A stretch of DNA of 64,000 nucleotides from a virus, in IMG/VR virus record IMGVR_UViG_3300042542_005279, positions 17,617 through 81,616 of that record; one strand, given 5' to 3'. Below the pieces are notes generated by a model that saw nothing but the letters and a program-made list of their open reading frames with translations, was not told where the DNA came from and searched no databases. Shown here one piece after another: positions 19,801 through 28,863 of the stretch; the stretch's first letter is position 1; the number at the start of each line of letters is the position of its first letter. The translations under genes were made by a program, and so were the position numbers.

Positions 19801-22413
19801 ATATGGTTCTTCTGTTAAAAGTATTACGACATTATCATAATGAAATCCTAAGTTGTCGTAATTATTAACAAGATTGGAAATTAATGTACTTTGGTTATAT
19901 TGATTTCCGACTAATTCGAAGTCGGAAGATAAATTTGTATTGTTTAATGTCCTGTTAAAACAAACTTTTATTTGATTTGTCCCTCCTCCCGCGTAGTAAT
20001 TGTATGTTGTATTTCCTAAAGTAACACCAACCTGATTTAATGGTGATTCTTGAGTTGGGCTTATAGCACCTCTATTCAATCCACTACCAAAAAATTTACC
20101 TTTAGCGTTCATCAAATTTATTCTTTCGTGGAACGGTAAATTTAAAGGGGTGTAATAATCTTGCACGGTTTGAGATGGGTCAAAAAGTTCTTCTCTACCA
20201 AAAACTAAATTAGCCGGTGTTCTAATTGACCAACCATAATTAGTATTTTGTGGTTGATATCCTGCATAAAATGTCTGAACAATCGGATTAAAATCAGTTG
20301 AGCCATTTTGTATGTTCGTTTCATAGTTTGTTGAATTCAAAATGTCAGCTAATACACTTCTATTTATAAATGGTGCTTGTGACTGAGCACTAGTTACACC
20401 TAATGGTAAACCAGGAGAAGCGGTAGTCGGGGCACAATCGCACAATTCACAATCAGGAAAAGTATACATTGGTAGATTGAATCCTGACAAACCATCTAAT
20501 AATCTTTGCATATTTTCGATTGGCTTGTCGAGATTTACTAAGTTTTGATTATCATTTATTTTAGTTAAAAAGTCTATAATATCTTGTAGTAATTTACAAA
20601 CAACGTGTAAAACTTTAACGAATATCTTCAATAAGACACTCAAAAAAATAATCAAAACAGAAAATATTGTGAAAATAAAATCAGGTTTGAATTGGACATC
20701 ATTAGCAGGAAATTTATTAGTGGTGCTTCCACATTCATCATCAGTTATTGACTTTATACCTGAAAACCGCCTATTGAATGCACCTTTTGTATATCTTGTA
20801 ATTAATTGTGAAATCGTATAAACTTTGTTATATGACATTTCATAAAATCTATCATCACAATTTATTGCCTCATTCAAATTAGGATAATCGTCCCAAGAAA
20901 TACTAAATTCATATGACCTTTTTAATTGAAAATATTCATATGTTAGATAACTTACTGTAAAAGTCGCCGGATTTTCACTATTAGTTAGTATACAACTACA
21001 CGTTAGTTGTTGTCCAGGTTGTATAATTATATTATTTGTTTCAGATATTGGGTCACCGTTTATATAAAAACTAAGTGATTCAACGTTATTTTTATTGCTA
21101 ATCTGAATTACACCTTTATCATATACACCATTAGTAGGTACTGTGAAAAGTTGTCCTTGAAATATCGGTAATACTGTTAAAGTCACAGGTTCTATCTCGA
21201 AAGTGCTTTTGATAGGGTCATTTGCAGAATTATCCCAACCGTATTCTTTTATATTAGGTATTAGAAAGTTTGCCCTCCTTATTGGTATTCCTAAATCAGG
21301 ACTTTGGTTCCATTTTACTTTAAATCTATATTTGGCTTTGGTTGGTATTCCTTTTCTCTCATCGTTTGAAAAAACTTGTTCTCCAAATTCATTTGTTATT
21401 ATGTAATCCAAATTCATTGGTATATCGAGTAACCAAGTGCCATTTTCGTCGATTACATTACCATTATTTTCTAATTCATATTCCTCTAATACCGGTCTAC
21501 CATACTCATCTTGTTTTATTGTTTGTCTAATTGCTAAAATTTGACCAGGTGCCGTATATAATGAGCACATATTACCTGAACGTAATGGTGGTTTACAGTT
21601 CTTTTTTATTGACCCTCTATCAGCGTCAGAAAATATTGACCCCATGAATATCGAAGTTGGTTTGATTTCTATATTATTTGAAGCGGTCAAATCAACGTCG
21701 GACCTTGTGATTGATATTTGACAATATTCATCATCTCCCCACAATGGATTTACAATTACATCTTGATTAATTGTTATAATTTGAGGTAATGACGTTATGT
21801 TTTCTGAAGTTCTAAACTTTGTTCCATTTACTTGGCTATCAGTTGCAATACCCAATCTGATTAAATCTTGTGGCGATTGTGAGAAAGGACCGATGTCTGA
21901 TAAATCAACATTAATTACCATTCTATGACTACCAACTGGAAGTCCGAAAATCATAAAGTCACCACTATCATTTGTGGTTACAGTATATTTGTAATATTTG
22001 TCATAGATTTCAACCGCAGTTGGATTAACTAAAACATCCTCTAAATCAGGAAACGAACCTGTTGCCACATGACCAGGATATGATGGTTTGTAGGGTAACA
22101 AATTATATTTATATCCATCTTCATTTACGTCTTGGATACTTTTATAAGGGTATATTGAATTAATGATTGGATTAACCTCGTCTTGAGGTGTAATTGGAAT
22201 AAAAATTCCTATTTTAGCGTTTGGTACTCCAAACCCATCATTTATTGATATTCTACCAACTAAAACACCATAATCGGCACATCTTCTCGTATAAAGTTCT
22301 TGTTGAGATAACTTTACAGATAAAATTTCAATAAATTCAAAATCTTGGTCTAAATTTAATGTTACTGTTTTATCTTTCCCGACCTCGGTTCTTATTCTTA
22401 ATGATTTGGACAT
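16855..22413 (-). CDS. Giant baseplate wedge protein (gp7 position)
   Basis: The 1852-residue product follows gp6, as gp7 does in T4, but is nearly twice the length of T4 gp7 (1032). Residues about 45-180 resemble a carboxypeptidase regulatory-like beta-sandwich (GRISINDGFGVPNAKIGIFIP, then TNDSGDFMIFGLPVGSHRMV). Residues about 571-612 form a strongly hydrophobic stretch (FIFTIFSVLIIFLSVLLKIF) followed by an amphipathic segment, very unusual for a soluble baseplate protein. A short Cys cluster (CELCDCAPTT) follows near 650. The remaining 1200 residues are beta-rich, with no enzyme motif. The box before the start drives the whole downstream series of wedge genes. Confidence 0.6.
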   Translation of the reverse strand: MSKSLRIRTEVGKDKTVTLNLDQDFEFIEILSVKLSQQELYTRRCADYGVLVGRISINDGFGVPNAKIGIFIPITPQDEVNPIINSIYPYKSIQDVNEDGYKYNLLPYKPSYPGHVATGSFPDLEDVLVNPTAVEIYDKYYKYTVTTNDSGDFMIFGLPVGSHRMVINVDLSDIGPFSQSPQDLIRLGIATDSQVNGTKFRTSENITSLPQIITINQDVIVNPLWGDDEYCQISITRSDVDLTASNNIEIKPTSIFMGSIFSDADRGSIKKNCKPPLRSGNMCSLYTAPGQILAIRQTIKQDEYGRPVLEEYELENNGNVIDENGTWLLDIPMNLDYIITNEFGEQVFSNDERKGIPTKAKYRFKVKWNQSPDLGIPIRRANFLIPNIKEYGWDNSANDPIKSTFEIEPVTLTVLPIFQGQLFTVPTNGVYDKGVIQISNKNNVESLSFYINGDPISETNNIIIQPGQQLTCSCILTNSENPATFTVSYLTYEYFQLKRSYEFSISWDDYPNLNEAINCDDRFYEMSYNKVYTISQLITRYTKGAFNRRFSGIKSITDDECGSTTNKFPANDVQFKPDFIFTIFSVLIIFLSVLLKIFVKVLHVVCKLLQDIIDFLTKINDNQNLVNLDKPIENMQRLLDGLSGFNLPMYTFPDCELCDCAPTTASPGLPLGVTSAQSQAPFINRSVLADILNSTNYETNIQNGSTDFNPIVQTFYAGYQPQNTNYGWSIRTPANLVFGREELFDPSQTVQDYYTPLNLPFHERINLMNAKGKFFGSGLNRGAISPTQESPLNQVGVTLGNTTYNYYAGGGTNQIKVCFNRTLNNTNLSSDFELVGNQYNQSTLISNLVNNYDNLGFHYDNVVILLTEEPYQKGTLMTFDNPFDYRDLNLSGDVLNQFGTYSTTGTSINNGISQIYVSHTHPLTGKRLRTKYNISGDTTQNQFLRFPTGIEYFQVIDSMKGQAFIDQFWGGTYDARDKMNSFTPYTRLFVQGIQILSGRYFSTTDGFGDGFTWDWTNVDSPYNIYADKGALYVTILMRGVDPHSTAQPMKIGLGRLFGKQNHWSYSVEGNFKMNIPLQPNDGLDFGLAPSDNSQTTAVDFAHRCTRHNFVGTNNEANQIDGNYTKGRLFFKSYHFKPSQQNWEPFNTTSVFNYIKTSEDDYGVNMVAGYPPTVFQSDQQPSYLRQLSSFYTFNATNSGRGLRIGINNFYTRNNYDGIDAQLGIPTATNTSGDEIRFKWSYQPGEPVEGIPFMCLNGGNLDDGLPSFARNIYRFLRLQPIYYSRRYDPAASTFTMTNAERIVMRSDRLPTSDIYQGVGPNSYGGMSNGNFKIYEVPIEGIVTSGETQPAQLSFQVNEPEQPEVGETPNVISDILSSFSCQSLVPLNCYQPTSNGESVQIAPISNCTYVSVTDRDGDTFNTQFFVQGSCYELVRRPYNQKDNVKNDRELINEWASRININFGACREVFSHLFVNNWINGTLFAIPFKTTRFFTGPNDNPPNQPYNKFCNDITFLHPETFNFYYRSAPFKESSGGGFFVGREGNKVLNQFVGNTKNHMYPTTIMDLGPRDELQKYLSQSGNWDGYIMNLLSPTTFGDTSELLNIFVLSRLANTSFTSLFKSRGSSVLKFFDTRKKRFVDGDFAQLIATNSQFGVDAYDPENYPEPPPNSNLSSSLYLRTNFGSPKDVVFGIFYNGNEQARDYISPNRTIYNEDAQIGDVCASQDIPITTQEVPFYLWSINDNTSRSNIFGNQGNDWKWDSFSYRYQKIDRLLPYNISRMYKPNTTNIIKYQKGWIYNVENVYNQYTEQLDYDPEPYIGGGPFLFGAPFYFYFGLTNGASAFDRFAAKWIDTEGLE

Positions 22414-22427
22414 TCAATACTTTTTGA

Positions 22428-22434
22428 ATAAATA
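22428..22434 (-). promoter_or_regulatory. Late box TATTTAT before giant wedge gene
   Basis: The coding strand reads AACTATTTATTCA, with the box 14 bases before the ATG at 22413. Upstream, at 22436-22462, AT-rich direct and inverted copies of AAATAGTTTA are seen. Confidence 0.5.
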
Positions 22435-22485
22435 GTTTATAATCTATTTTCAAAAAATAGTTTAAGTAATTGAAAAATAAATTTA

Positions 22486-24324
22486 TTAACTGAAATTAAC
22501 AGTTTTTAGATTCTTGACTCTAACGCTGATGTCTTTACCAGGAAACCTGACTTGGTATGTTTGTGATGGTTCAGCGAATATCGTTTCATCAATTAATTCA
22601 ATTTGTTTAGTTGCTGAGTCAGAGTATCTTTGTGAAGTTTGTGAAGATGAGTATTGTCCTCCCACTAAGTTAAAGACATCAATCTGTGCTACTGTAACTA
22701 CACCATTTAGGTTTTGAATATCCTTTTTGATTTCTGAGACATACACGTTTTGTCCCATTTCACGATTACTTGGTGAGAAGTAGTTAGAAATAATATCTAC
22801 GATTTGAGTGATAATTGAACCTTGATTTTGACCACCGTCTAATACTACATAAACATCAAATTTAAGGTCAATAACTTGAGCACTTTCAATTGATACGTAA
22901 TCATTAATCATTCTGTAATTTGACAAATAATTTGCAAGGTTTGATTTAATGGTGTTTGATAGTACGTTAGTTAATTTACCCGTGGAATCATAAGATAAAC
23001 ATTGTATTCTGATTTTGTTATCTTGTTCTATAATTGCGACTTTTGCAGGTGCTCCGAACTGTGACGGCATACCACGTATAATCGACTCGTAGTCATTAAT
23101 TGTAACCGCTCTTTTTTGTGCTGCAAAATTATATGTTACATAATTTCTTACTTCCTCTACCGTTGGGAAATTTGCACCTCCAATTGCTGCGGTTGTATTA
23201 GTACAATTCAAAGAGTTAATAACTGATGTGTTTTGTGATTGAGATGGTCCATTAACTGCAAAATTAATAGTACCCAATTGATTAATTACATTAACACCAA
23301 CATTACTACTTATACCACCACCCACTCTATATTGAATAAACAATGTTGAGTTTGCCTTTAGAGTACTTCCCAACGCTAAGTTGTTTGAATATTTCTGTAA
23401 GTTAAGTGGATTTCCTGTTGCTGCGAACTCTCTTAATTGTTCATCAGCGGATTGACTACCTCCACCGAAAGTTAATTTAAAAAATCCTTCAGGGGTAAAT
23501 TCTGTAATAAATTTGTTGCTTGTAGAGATATATTTACCTACCTTTATACCAGGTTGGTCAGACGCTTTGGTTGGGTCTTCTACGAAAACCTTATCTTGTA
23601 TTAACGCATCTACCTCATACCATCTCCCGTTTGTTCCCAAAAAATCTTGGTCATTAGGTACATTAGCATATTGAGTTCCGTCTTTTAGTAACACACTTGT
23701 AACCCCCAAAACATTTTTTTCAGGTAGGAATAATTCAAAAAATGGCACAACATCGTTTGGTAAAATAGTTCTTTTGAAAACTTTTGTGATACCATTTACT
23801 ACGGTTTCTCTTTTTGTGATTGTATAGTTTAATATATTACCGTTAGAATCTAAATTAGGAATTTTTGTTCTGTTAGGGAACCCTTCATTATTGAATGGTG
23901 ATGTGAAATCTATATCATATACGGTTTCAAATGTTTGTCCTGCGCCTTGAACTTGTGAGCCTCGTCTTATAACACCACAATACCTAATATCTTCTTTATC
24001 TCCAAACGCTGGAACAATGATTGAAAAATCAACCAAAGCAACAGATGGTCTTTGTCCCGGTACTTTTAATCCGTAAGTTCTTGCAATGTTATAAATTGAT
24101 GAACGTTGCTGCGCATATTGTAAAACAGTTTCTTGGATACTTCTGTCAATCTGAAATTGTAAGTTGTCTGATACCGCAGCGTTTAAATCCAACAAAACTG
24201 AAAATACAGATGCATCATTTACATTGGCAAGTAAGTCAGGATAATATGTTCTTACAAAATTAATTAATTCAGTCCTAATTGATTGAAAATCTCTGACTGT
24301 ATATGATATTTTTTTATTAGCCAT
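22486..24324 (-). CDS. Baseplate wedge protein, gp6 / baseplate J family
   Basis: The 612-residue product matches T4 gp6 (660 residues) in length, position and character. The N-terminal part has the typical NDASVFSVLLDLNAAVSDN segment and a helical QYAQQRSSIYNIARTYGLKVPGQRPS stretch (spread over residues about 55-115). The middle carries a baseplate J-like core (KRAVTINDYESIIRGMP). The C-terminus is the paired alpha/beta domain (NYFSPSNREMGQNVYVSEIK) seen in gp6/gpJ proteins. gp6 dimers form the ring that holds the baseplate wedges together. The start lies 4 bases after the gp25-like stop, so the two are co-translated. Confidence 0.85.
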   Translation of the reverse strand: MANKKISYTVRDFQSIRTELINFVRTYYPDLLANVNDASVFSVLLDLNAAVSDNLQFQIDRSIQETVLQYAQQRSSIYNIARTYGLKVPGQRPSVALVDFSIIVPAFGDKEDIRYCGVIRRGSQVQGAGQTFETVYDIDFTSPFNNEGFPNRTKIPNLDSNGNILNYTITKRETVVNGITKVFKRTILPNDVVPFFELFLPEKNVLGVTSVLLKDGTQYANVPNDQDFLGTNGRWYEVDALIQDKVFVEDPTKASDQPGIKVGKYISTSNKFITEFTPEGFFKLTFGGGSQSADEQLREFAATGNPLNLQKYSNNLALGSTLKANSTLFIQYRVGGGISSNVGVNVINQLGTINFAVNGPSQSQNTSVINSLNCTNTTAAIGGANFPTVEEVRNYVTYNFAAQKRAVTINDYESIIRGMPSQFGAPAKVAIIEQDNKIRIQCLSYDSTGKLTNVLSNTIKSNLANYLSNYRMINDYVSIESAQVIDLKFDVYVVLDGGQNQGSIITQIVDIISNYFSPSNREMGQNVYVSEIKKDIQNLNGVVTVAQIDVFNLVGGQYSSSQTSQRYSDSATKQIELIDETIFAEPSQTYQVRFPGKDISVRVKNLKTVNFS

Positions 24325-24328
24325 ATTT

Positions 24329-24787
24329 TTATATATTAATTATTATAAAATCACTTGATTCAAAAGCATTTGATGTAACAACAAAGTCAATTCTTACTTT
24401 TGCGGTATGTTCTTTTGTTCCTATACCAGGCACCCTGAAAACTCTTTCGTCTCCCGATATTACAGTTCTTTCGTCACTTTCTTCCTCTGTTGATGCATCA
24501 TACACTTGAAGGTTGGTTATTTTAAGATTGGGAATATATTTCTGAACTGAATCTCTAATTTCCGCATCTATTTGAGAAAATGTAGGTCCATCCATAGGTT
24601 CAAAAATATATTCATATAACCTTGTTCCGAAATCTGGTAGAAAATATCTAGTACCTCTTCTTGTTAATAATAGATGTATTAAATCCGTCCTCAACTCTTC
24701 ATCAGGTTTAGTTGATAAATCCAAATATCTACCATCGTTAGAATCTCTAAATGGGAAATTTATACCATATGTAACTCCGTTTGCCAT
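24329..24787 (-). CDS. Baseplate wedge protein, gp25 family
   Basis: The 152-residue product has the GPW/gp25 fold signature. There is an N-terminal INFPFRDSNDGRYLDLS segment, the helix DLIHLLLTRRGTRYFLPDFG with the LLT-R-GxR-PxFG pattern, then RLYEYIFEP and a long helix with strand (AEIRDSVQKYIPNLKITNLQV). gp25 joins gp6 and gp53 in the wedge core and primes sheath assembly. The length is close to T4 gp25 (132). The insert with acidic EESDERTVISGDE near residues 100-115 makes it slightly longer. A late box sits 4 bases before the ATG, so gp25 and gp6 are probably expressed from that promoter. Confidence 0.88.
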   Translation of the reverse strand: MANGVTYGINFPFRDSNDGRYLDLSTKPDEELRTDLIHLLLTRRGTRYFLPDFGTRLYEYIFEPMDGPTFSQIDAEIRDSVQKYIPNLKITNLQVYDASTEEESDERTVISGDERVFRVPGIGTKEHTAKVRIDFVVTSNAFESSDFIIINI

Positions 24788-24791
24788 ACCT

Positions 24792-24798
24792 ATAAATA
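24792..24798 (-). promoter_or_regulatory. Late box TATTTAT before gp25 gene
   Basis: The coding strand reads CTATATTTATAGGT directly before the ATG; the box is 4 bases from the start. Confidence 0.5.
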
Positions 24799-24805
24799 TA
24801 GAATA

Positions 24806-25432
24806 TTAAATTTTGTTTTCATTAATATCATAATAATAACTATCCCCATCCTCAGAAATCCATCTATCTGAACTTGTTTCAACCGATGGTAATGAATTAT
24901 CAACTTTTATGTCTTTTAAATTCAGTGGAAACTCAGTTGTTATCCAATTGGAATCTTTCCAAAATATTCTGTTATTTGGTTGACATAAAAGATACCCATC
25001 GTCTGACACAAGTAAATGACCACACTTATAATCAGATGGTTCATCTGAGTAAGCATTATCAAACCAATCTATTGTCATCATATATGTCACCCAAACTTTT
25101 GATTTATCTTTTAATAAGACCTCAGCCCTTTTACCTTTCAAAAATTCATATTCCGTTATACTAACGTTTTCTGAAAAACAATCCCATAGTTGTTTGAAAT
25201 GAAATGGTATATCCTCGGTTGGTTCTTTAAGAAAAATCTCAGAAATTGGAACTCTTGACCTTAACATTCCATAATCTGTCATGACATGAAAAGTTAATAT
25301 TTTACCTGATACAGATTGAATACCGAAGGCATAACCATTGTGGAACTTATCTCGGTCTTTATCATTTTTAGTGAAGTGGGATACTCTGATTAAGCACTTA
25401 AAACTTTTGATATTTTCGTTAAGTGTCGCCAT
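24806..25432 (-). CDS. Conserved-looking unknown protein
   Basis: I take the ATG at 25432 (MATLNENIKSFKC) because the late box at 25439-25445 would lie inside a longer frame starting at 25456. The 208-residue product is a soluble mixed alpha/beta protein with no recognised motif. It opens with KCLIRVSHF and GYAFGIQSVSGKILTFHVMTD. It then carries a Trp-rich region (VWVTYMMTIDWFDN, FWKDSNWITTEFP) and a short acidic C-terminus (SEDGDSYYYD). It sits between the NrdA terminator and gp25. Since it shares a late box with structural genes, a late role is more likely than a nucleotide-metabolism role. Confidence 0.55.
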   Translation of the reverse strand: MATLNENIKSFKCLIRVSHFTKNDKDRDKFHNGYAFGIQSVSGKILTFHVMTDYGMLRSRVPISEIFLKEPTEDIPFHFKQLWDCFSENVSITEYEFLKGKRAEVLLKDKSKVWVTYMMTIDWFDNAYSDEPSDYKCGHLLVSDDGYLLCQPNNRIFWKDSNWITTEFPLNLKDIKVDNSLPSVETSSDRWISEDGDSYYYDINENKI

Positions 25433-25438
25433 TTTATT

Positions 25439-25445
25439 ATAAATA
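25439..25445 (-). promoter_or_regulatory. Late box TATTTAT before 25432 gene
   Basis: The coding strand reads GGATATTTATAAT, 6 bases before the chosen ATG and immediately after the NrdA terminator hairpin. Confidence 0.5.
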
Positions 25446-25453
25446 TCCCAAAA

Positions 25454-25480
25454 CAAAAAATCCCGATTTCTCGGGATTTA
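25454..25480 (-). terminator. Intrinsic terminator after nrdA
   Basis: On the coding strand, AAATCCCGA and TCGGGATTT form a 9-base-pair stem around a GAAA tetraloop, followed by a run of T. It lies 3 bases after the nrdA stop and ends the DNA-metabolism transcript just before the next late box. Confidence 0.9.
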
Positions 25481-25482
25481 TG

Positions 25483-27903
25483 TTATGCTGAACATCCAAA
25501 ACATTCGACCAAACTACTGTCGGGTCTTGGAGGTAAGTTCATTTTACTGTAATCAACATCAGGTAATGGTTGTGGTTTTGACTCTTTACTAATATCAACC
25601 GCCAAGTGTTTTGCCCCTGTTGATATAGCCTTTGTTCTAACGTAATAACACATAGTTTTTAATCCGTTTTCCCAAGCCCTAAAGTGAGATGAAGTGATTT
25701 TTGATACTGTTGGATTTGCCAAATAGATATTCATTGATTGAGATTGGTCGATAAATGGTGCTCTATCAGATGCCATATCAATTAATTCTTTTTGTGAAAT
25801 CTCCCAAATCGTTTTGTATTTTTTCAACAAATGTTCAATTCTTTTTACTTTTTTGTTGTAGTTTTTATCCTCAGCGTCCAAGTATTTGTTGAAATTAATT
25901 GATTGGATTGAACCTTCATTTATAATAATTTCGTTTTTAACTTGTTCGGTCCAAATACCAATTTTTTCAAAGTCGGTAATTAGATATTTGTTAACAATCA
26001 TGATTTCTCCACCAACAACTCGTCTGTTAAATAATGCTGAGTGAGCGGGTTCTGTCATTTCATAAGACCCTGTGATTTTAGCTGATGACGCAACTGGCAT
26101 CTGAGCGGTGGTAAGTGAATTACAAACACCAAAGAATTTAACACTTTCTTTAAGTGAGTTCCAATCCCACATTCCTGACAAATCACTCTCATTTAATCCC
26201 CACATATCAAATTGGAATACTCCTTGAGACATTGGCGACCCTTTAAAGAAGTCATACGGTAAATATTCTGCAGTTTTGCACAAGTTATTTGACTCGTAAA
26301 TCGCTCCGTAATAGATAGTTTCAAAGATTTGTTTGTTAAGTTTTTTCGCTTCATCAGAAGTGAAAACATAATCCATTAAATAAAATACATCTGCCAATCC
26401 TTGAGTTCCGATACCAATAGCACGCTGCTCTAATCCACCTTTTTTACCTTTTTCTGTTGAGTAATAGTTGATATCAATAACTTTATTAAGTGCTCTTACA
26501 ACTTTACGAGTTTCTTCAAACAATCTTTGGAAATTAAACTTTCCGTCCTCAACAAAGTTCTTCAAAATCATAGAAGATAGTGTACAAATCGCTGTTGTTT
26601 TTTCATCAGTATATTGGTAAATCTCATTACACAAGTTAGATTGTTTGATTACACCGATATTTTGATGGTTTGTCTTTTTGTTAGCGTTATCTTTTGAACA
26701 AAGGTATGGAACACCAGTTTCAATTTGTGATTCAATAATCTTATACCATAACTCTTGAGCCTTGATTTTTTTACCAATACCTAAACTTACGGCTTTGTTA
26801 TAGATTTCTTCGTATTCATCACCGTAACACTCTTGGAGTGGTTTTAATCCCGCTTTACTAATGTCATCAGGACAGAATAAATACCAATCTGATGACTCAC
26901 GAACCGCTCTCATAAAGTTATCAGGTAACCACAAAGATGTGAAAAGGTCTCTCGCTCTTAACTCTTCAGGACCTGTGTTTTTCTTAATATCCAAAAGGTC
27001 AAAAATGTCTTTATGCCAAGGTTCAATATAGATGGCCGCACTTCCCGGTCTTCTTCCTTGTTGGTTAAAGAACCTCAATGATTCATTTACGATTTTAAGA
27101 TACTTCAATAATCCACCGGCAAATCCACCTGATGAAGAAATTCGTGTATCTTTTGACCTTAAATTACTCATACAAAGTCCGATACCTGCAGCATCAGATG
27201 AATATGTTGAGATATCTTTTAATGTGTCTAACAAACCTACTCTTGAGTCGTCGTTATTGTAGTGTAATACACAAGATGCTAGTTGAGGTACTTTGGTTCC
27301 CGCATTAATCATAATAGGAGTTGCAGGGGAAATAAGTTGGTTTGACAGGGAATTATAGTATTCAACAGCCTCTTCAAAAGATTTTGTAACCCATAACGCG
27401 ACTCTCATATACATATGTTGAGGTCTTTCAACTGACACACCATTTGAGTTCTTTAGTAGATACATCTCTTGTAGTGAACGCCAAGCAAAGTAATCAAAGT
27501 TATAATCCAATTCGTGGTTAATTACCTCATCAATTTTGTCTTTACCATAGTATTTCATAGTTAAAATAAGGTCTTCATTAATGATACCCTCCTTATTTAA
27601 ACTTTCCATAACCTCTGAAAAACTTGGGTTTGTTTCTTTGTGGTATGATGAAATCGCAACGGTTGCTGCCAATCTACTATAATCGTAGTGACTACCAGTA
27701 TAAGCCGCAGAAATCTCATAAACCAACTTGTCCAAATCCTTAGTGGTGATTTTACCTTCAGTTGGAACGGATGTGATTACTTTAATGAATATTTCGTCTG
27801 AATTTACGTTAAGTGACTTAGACGCCTTTTTAATACGGTTGTATATTTTGGTGGGGTTGAAGGCTACTTCTTCCCCACCTTTTTTAATAATTGTTAATGA
27901 CAT
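25483..27903 (-). CDS. nrdA: Ribonucleoside-diphosphate reductase, alpha subunit
   Basis: The 806-residue class Ia large subunit reduces ribonucleoside diphosphates to deoxy forms for phage DNA synthesis. An ATP-cone-like N-terminus (residues about 1-95, opening IIKKGGEEVAFNPTKIY) suggests allosteric activity control. The active-site cysteines are visible: C211 (QLASCVL), the thiyl-radical C425 in NLCNEI and C440 (AICTLSS). The radical-transfer YY pair occurs in CYYVRT, and the C-terminal redox pair in ECFGCSA (C801, C804). It starts 10 bases after nrdB ends, and a strong terminator follows. All catalytic residues are intact, so it should be active with the adjacent NrdB. No thioredoxin or glutaredoxin gene is in the window. 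Confidence 0.95.
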   Translation of the reverse strand: MSLTIIKKGGEEVAFNPTKIYNRIKKASKSLNVNSDEIFIKVITSVPTEGKITTKDLDKLVYEISAAYTGSHYDYSRLAATVAISSYHKETNPSFSEVMESLNKEGIINEDLILTMKYYGKDKIDEVINHELDYNFDYFAWRSLQEMYLLKNSNGVSVERPQHMYMRVALWVTKSFEEAVEYYNSLSNQLISPATPIMINAGTKVPQLASCVLHYNNDDSRVGLLDTLKDISTYSSDAAGIGLCMSNLRSKDTRISSSGGFAGGLLKYLKIVNESLRFFNQQGRRPGSAAIYIEPWHKDIFDLLDIKKNTGPEELRARDLFTSLWLPDNFMRAVRESSDWYLFCPDDISKAGLKPLQECYGDEYEEIYNKAVSLGIGKKIKAQELWYKIIESQIETGVPYLCSKDNANKKTNHQNIGVIKQSNLCNEIYQYTDEKTTAICTLSSMILKNFVEDGKFNFQRLFEETRKVVRALNKVIDINYYSTEKGKKGGLEQRAIGIGTQGLADVFYLMDYVFTSDEAKKLNKQIFETIYYGAIYESNNLCKTAEYLPYDFFKGSPMSQGVFQFDMWGLNESDLSGMWDWNSLKESVKFFGVCNSLTTAQMPVASSAKITGSYEMTEPAHSALFNRRVVGGEIMIVNKYLITDFEKIGIWTEQVKNEIIINEGSIQSINFNKYLDAEDKNYNKKVKRIEHLLKKYKTIWEISQKELIDMASDRAPFIDQSQSMNIYLANPTVSKITSSHFRAWENGLKTMCYYVRTKAISTGAKHLAVDISKESKPQPLPDVDYSKMNLPPRPDSSLVECFGCSA

Positions 27904-27913
27904 AGTTTATAGT

Positions 27914-28861
27914 TTAAAAATCCTCATCAAATGAGATTGCCTCGTTAAGTTTTGCTTTTTGATACTCGATAGTTCTACTTTCAAAGAAATTACCTTTGGT
28001 TTCTACAGCAATTTGTTCCATAAATTTAAATGGTTGTTCTACGTTAAATTCTTTTTTACACCCAAATTTAACTAAAAGTCCATCAACAACAAACTCTAAG
28101 TATTGTTTCATTAGGTTTTGGTTCATACCAATTAATGAAACAGGTAATGATTCTGTAATAAATTCCTTCTCAATCTCAAGTGCTGACAACAATATCTCCT
28201 TGATTCTTTTTTCTGATATTTTGTTTTCTATATGATTGTTAAATAAATGAATAGCGAAATCACAATGTAGGTTTTCGTCTTTGAAAATCAAGGCGTTTGC
28301 GTTACACAATCCTTGCATAATACCTCTTGATTTTAACCAAAAGATTGAACAGAATGAACCTGAAAAGAAGATACCCTCAACTGCTGCGAAAGCAACTAAC
28401 CTCTCTTGGAAAGATGCGTTATTAATCCAATTAAGAGCCCAATTCGCCTTCTTTTGAACCGCAGGGAGATGCTCGATTGCTCTGAAACATTCCAACTTTT
28501 CTTTTGGGTCGTTAATATATGTGTCAATTAATAATGAATACATCAGTGAGTGGATGTTTTCCATCGCGAGTTGAAATCCGTAGAAAAACTTAGCCTCGGG
28601 ATACTGAACTTCTCTGTAGAAATTTTCAGCCAAGTTCTCGTTAACGATACCATCAGAGGCGGCAAAAAACGATAATACATTTTTTACGAAATACTTTTCA
28701 TTTTCTGATAGTTTTTCCCAATCTCTAATGTCCGTACTCAAATCCACTTCCTCAGCGGTCCAAAATGCCGACTGATGTTTTTTGTAAAAATCCCAAATGT
28801 CGTGATATTCAATAGGGAATATGACAAACCTGTTAGGGTTCTCTTTTAATATTTTTTCCAT
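27914..28861 (-). CDS. nrdB: Ribonucleoside-diphosphate reductase, beta subunit
   Basis: The 315-residue small subunit holds the diiron-tyrosyl radical that starts catalysis in NrdA. The iron ligands are all present: D70 (AASDG), E101 and H104 (AMENIHS), E162 (VEGIFF), E196 and H199 (DENLHC). The radical tyrosine is Y108 in [10 protein letters not shown]. The usual family sequence here is HSEMY, so the Leu is a small departure. The pattern is closer to the eukaryote/Bacteroidota type than to E. coli NrdB. The acidic-aromatic C-terminus (AISFDEDF) is the peptide that docks on NrdA. It lies 2 bases after the helicase gene stop. Confidence 0.94.
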   Translation of the reverse strand: MEKILKENPNRFVIFPIEYHDIWDFYKKHQSAFWTAEEVDLSTDIRDWEKLSENEKYFVKNVLSFFAASDGIVNENLAENFYREVQYPEAKFFYGFQLAMENIHSLMYSLLIDTYINDPKEKLECFRAIEHLPAVQKKANWALNWINNASFQERLVAFAAVEGIFFSGSFCSIFWLKSRGIMQGLCNANALIFKDENLHCDFAIHLFNNHIENKISEKRIKEILLSALEIEKEFITESLPVSLIGMNQNLMKQYLEFVVDGLLVKFGCKKEFNVEQPFKFMEQIAVETKGNFFESRTIEYQKAKLNEAISFDEDF

Positions 28862-28863
28862 AA

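Noticed and set aside
22436-22485. AT-rich region before the giant wedge gene considered as a terminator of an upstream unit
   Set aside because: The possible stem (CTATTTT/AAAATAG) has no GC pairs to speak of and lacks a following T run on the coding strand.
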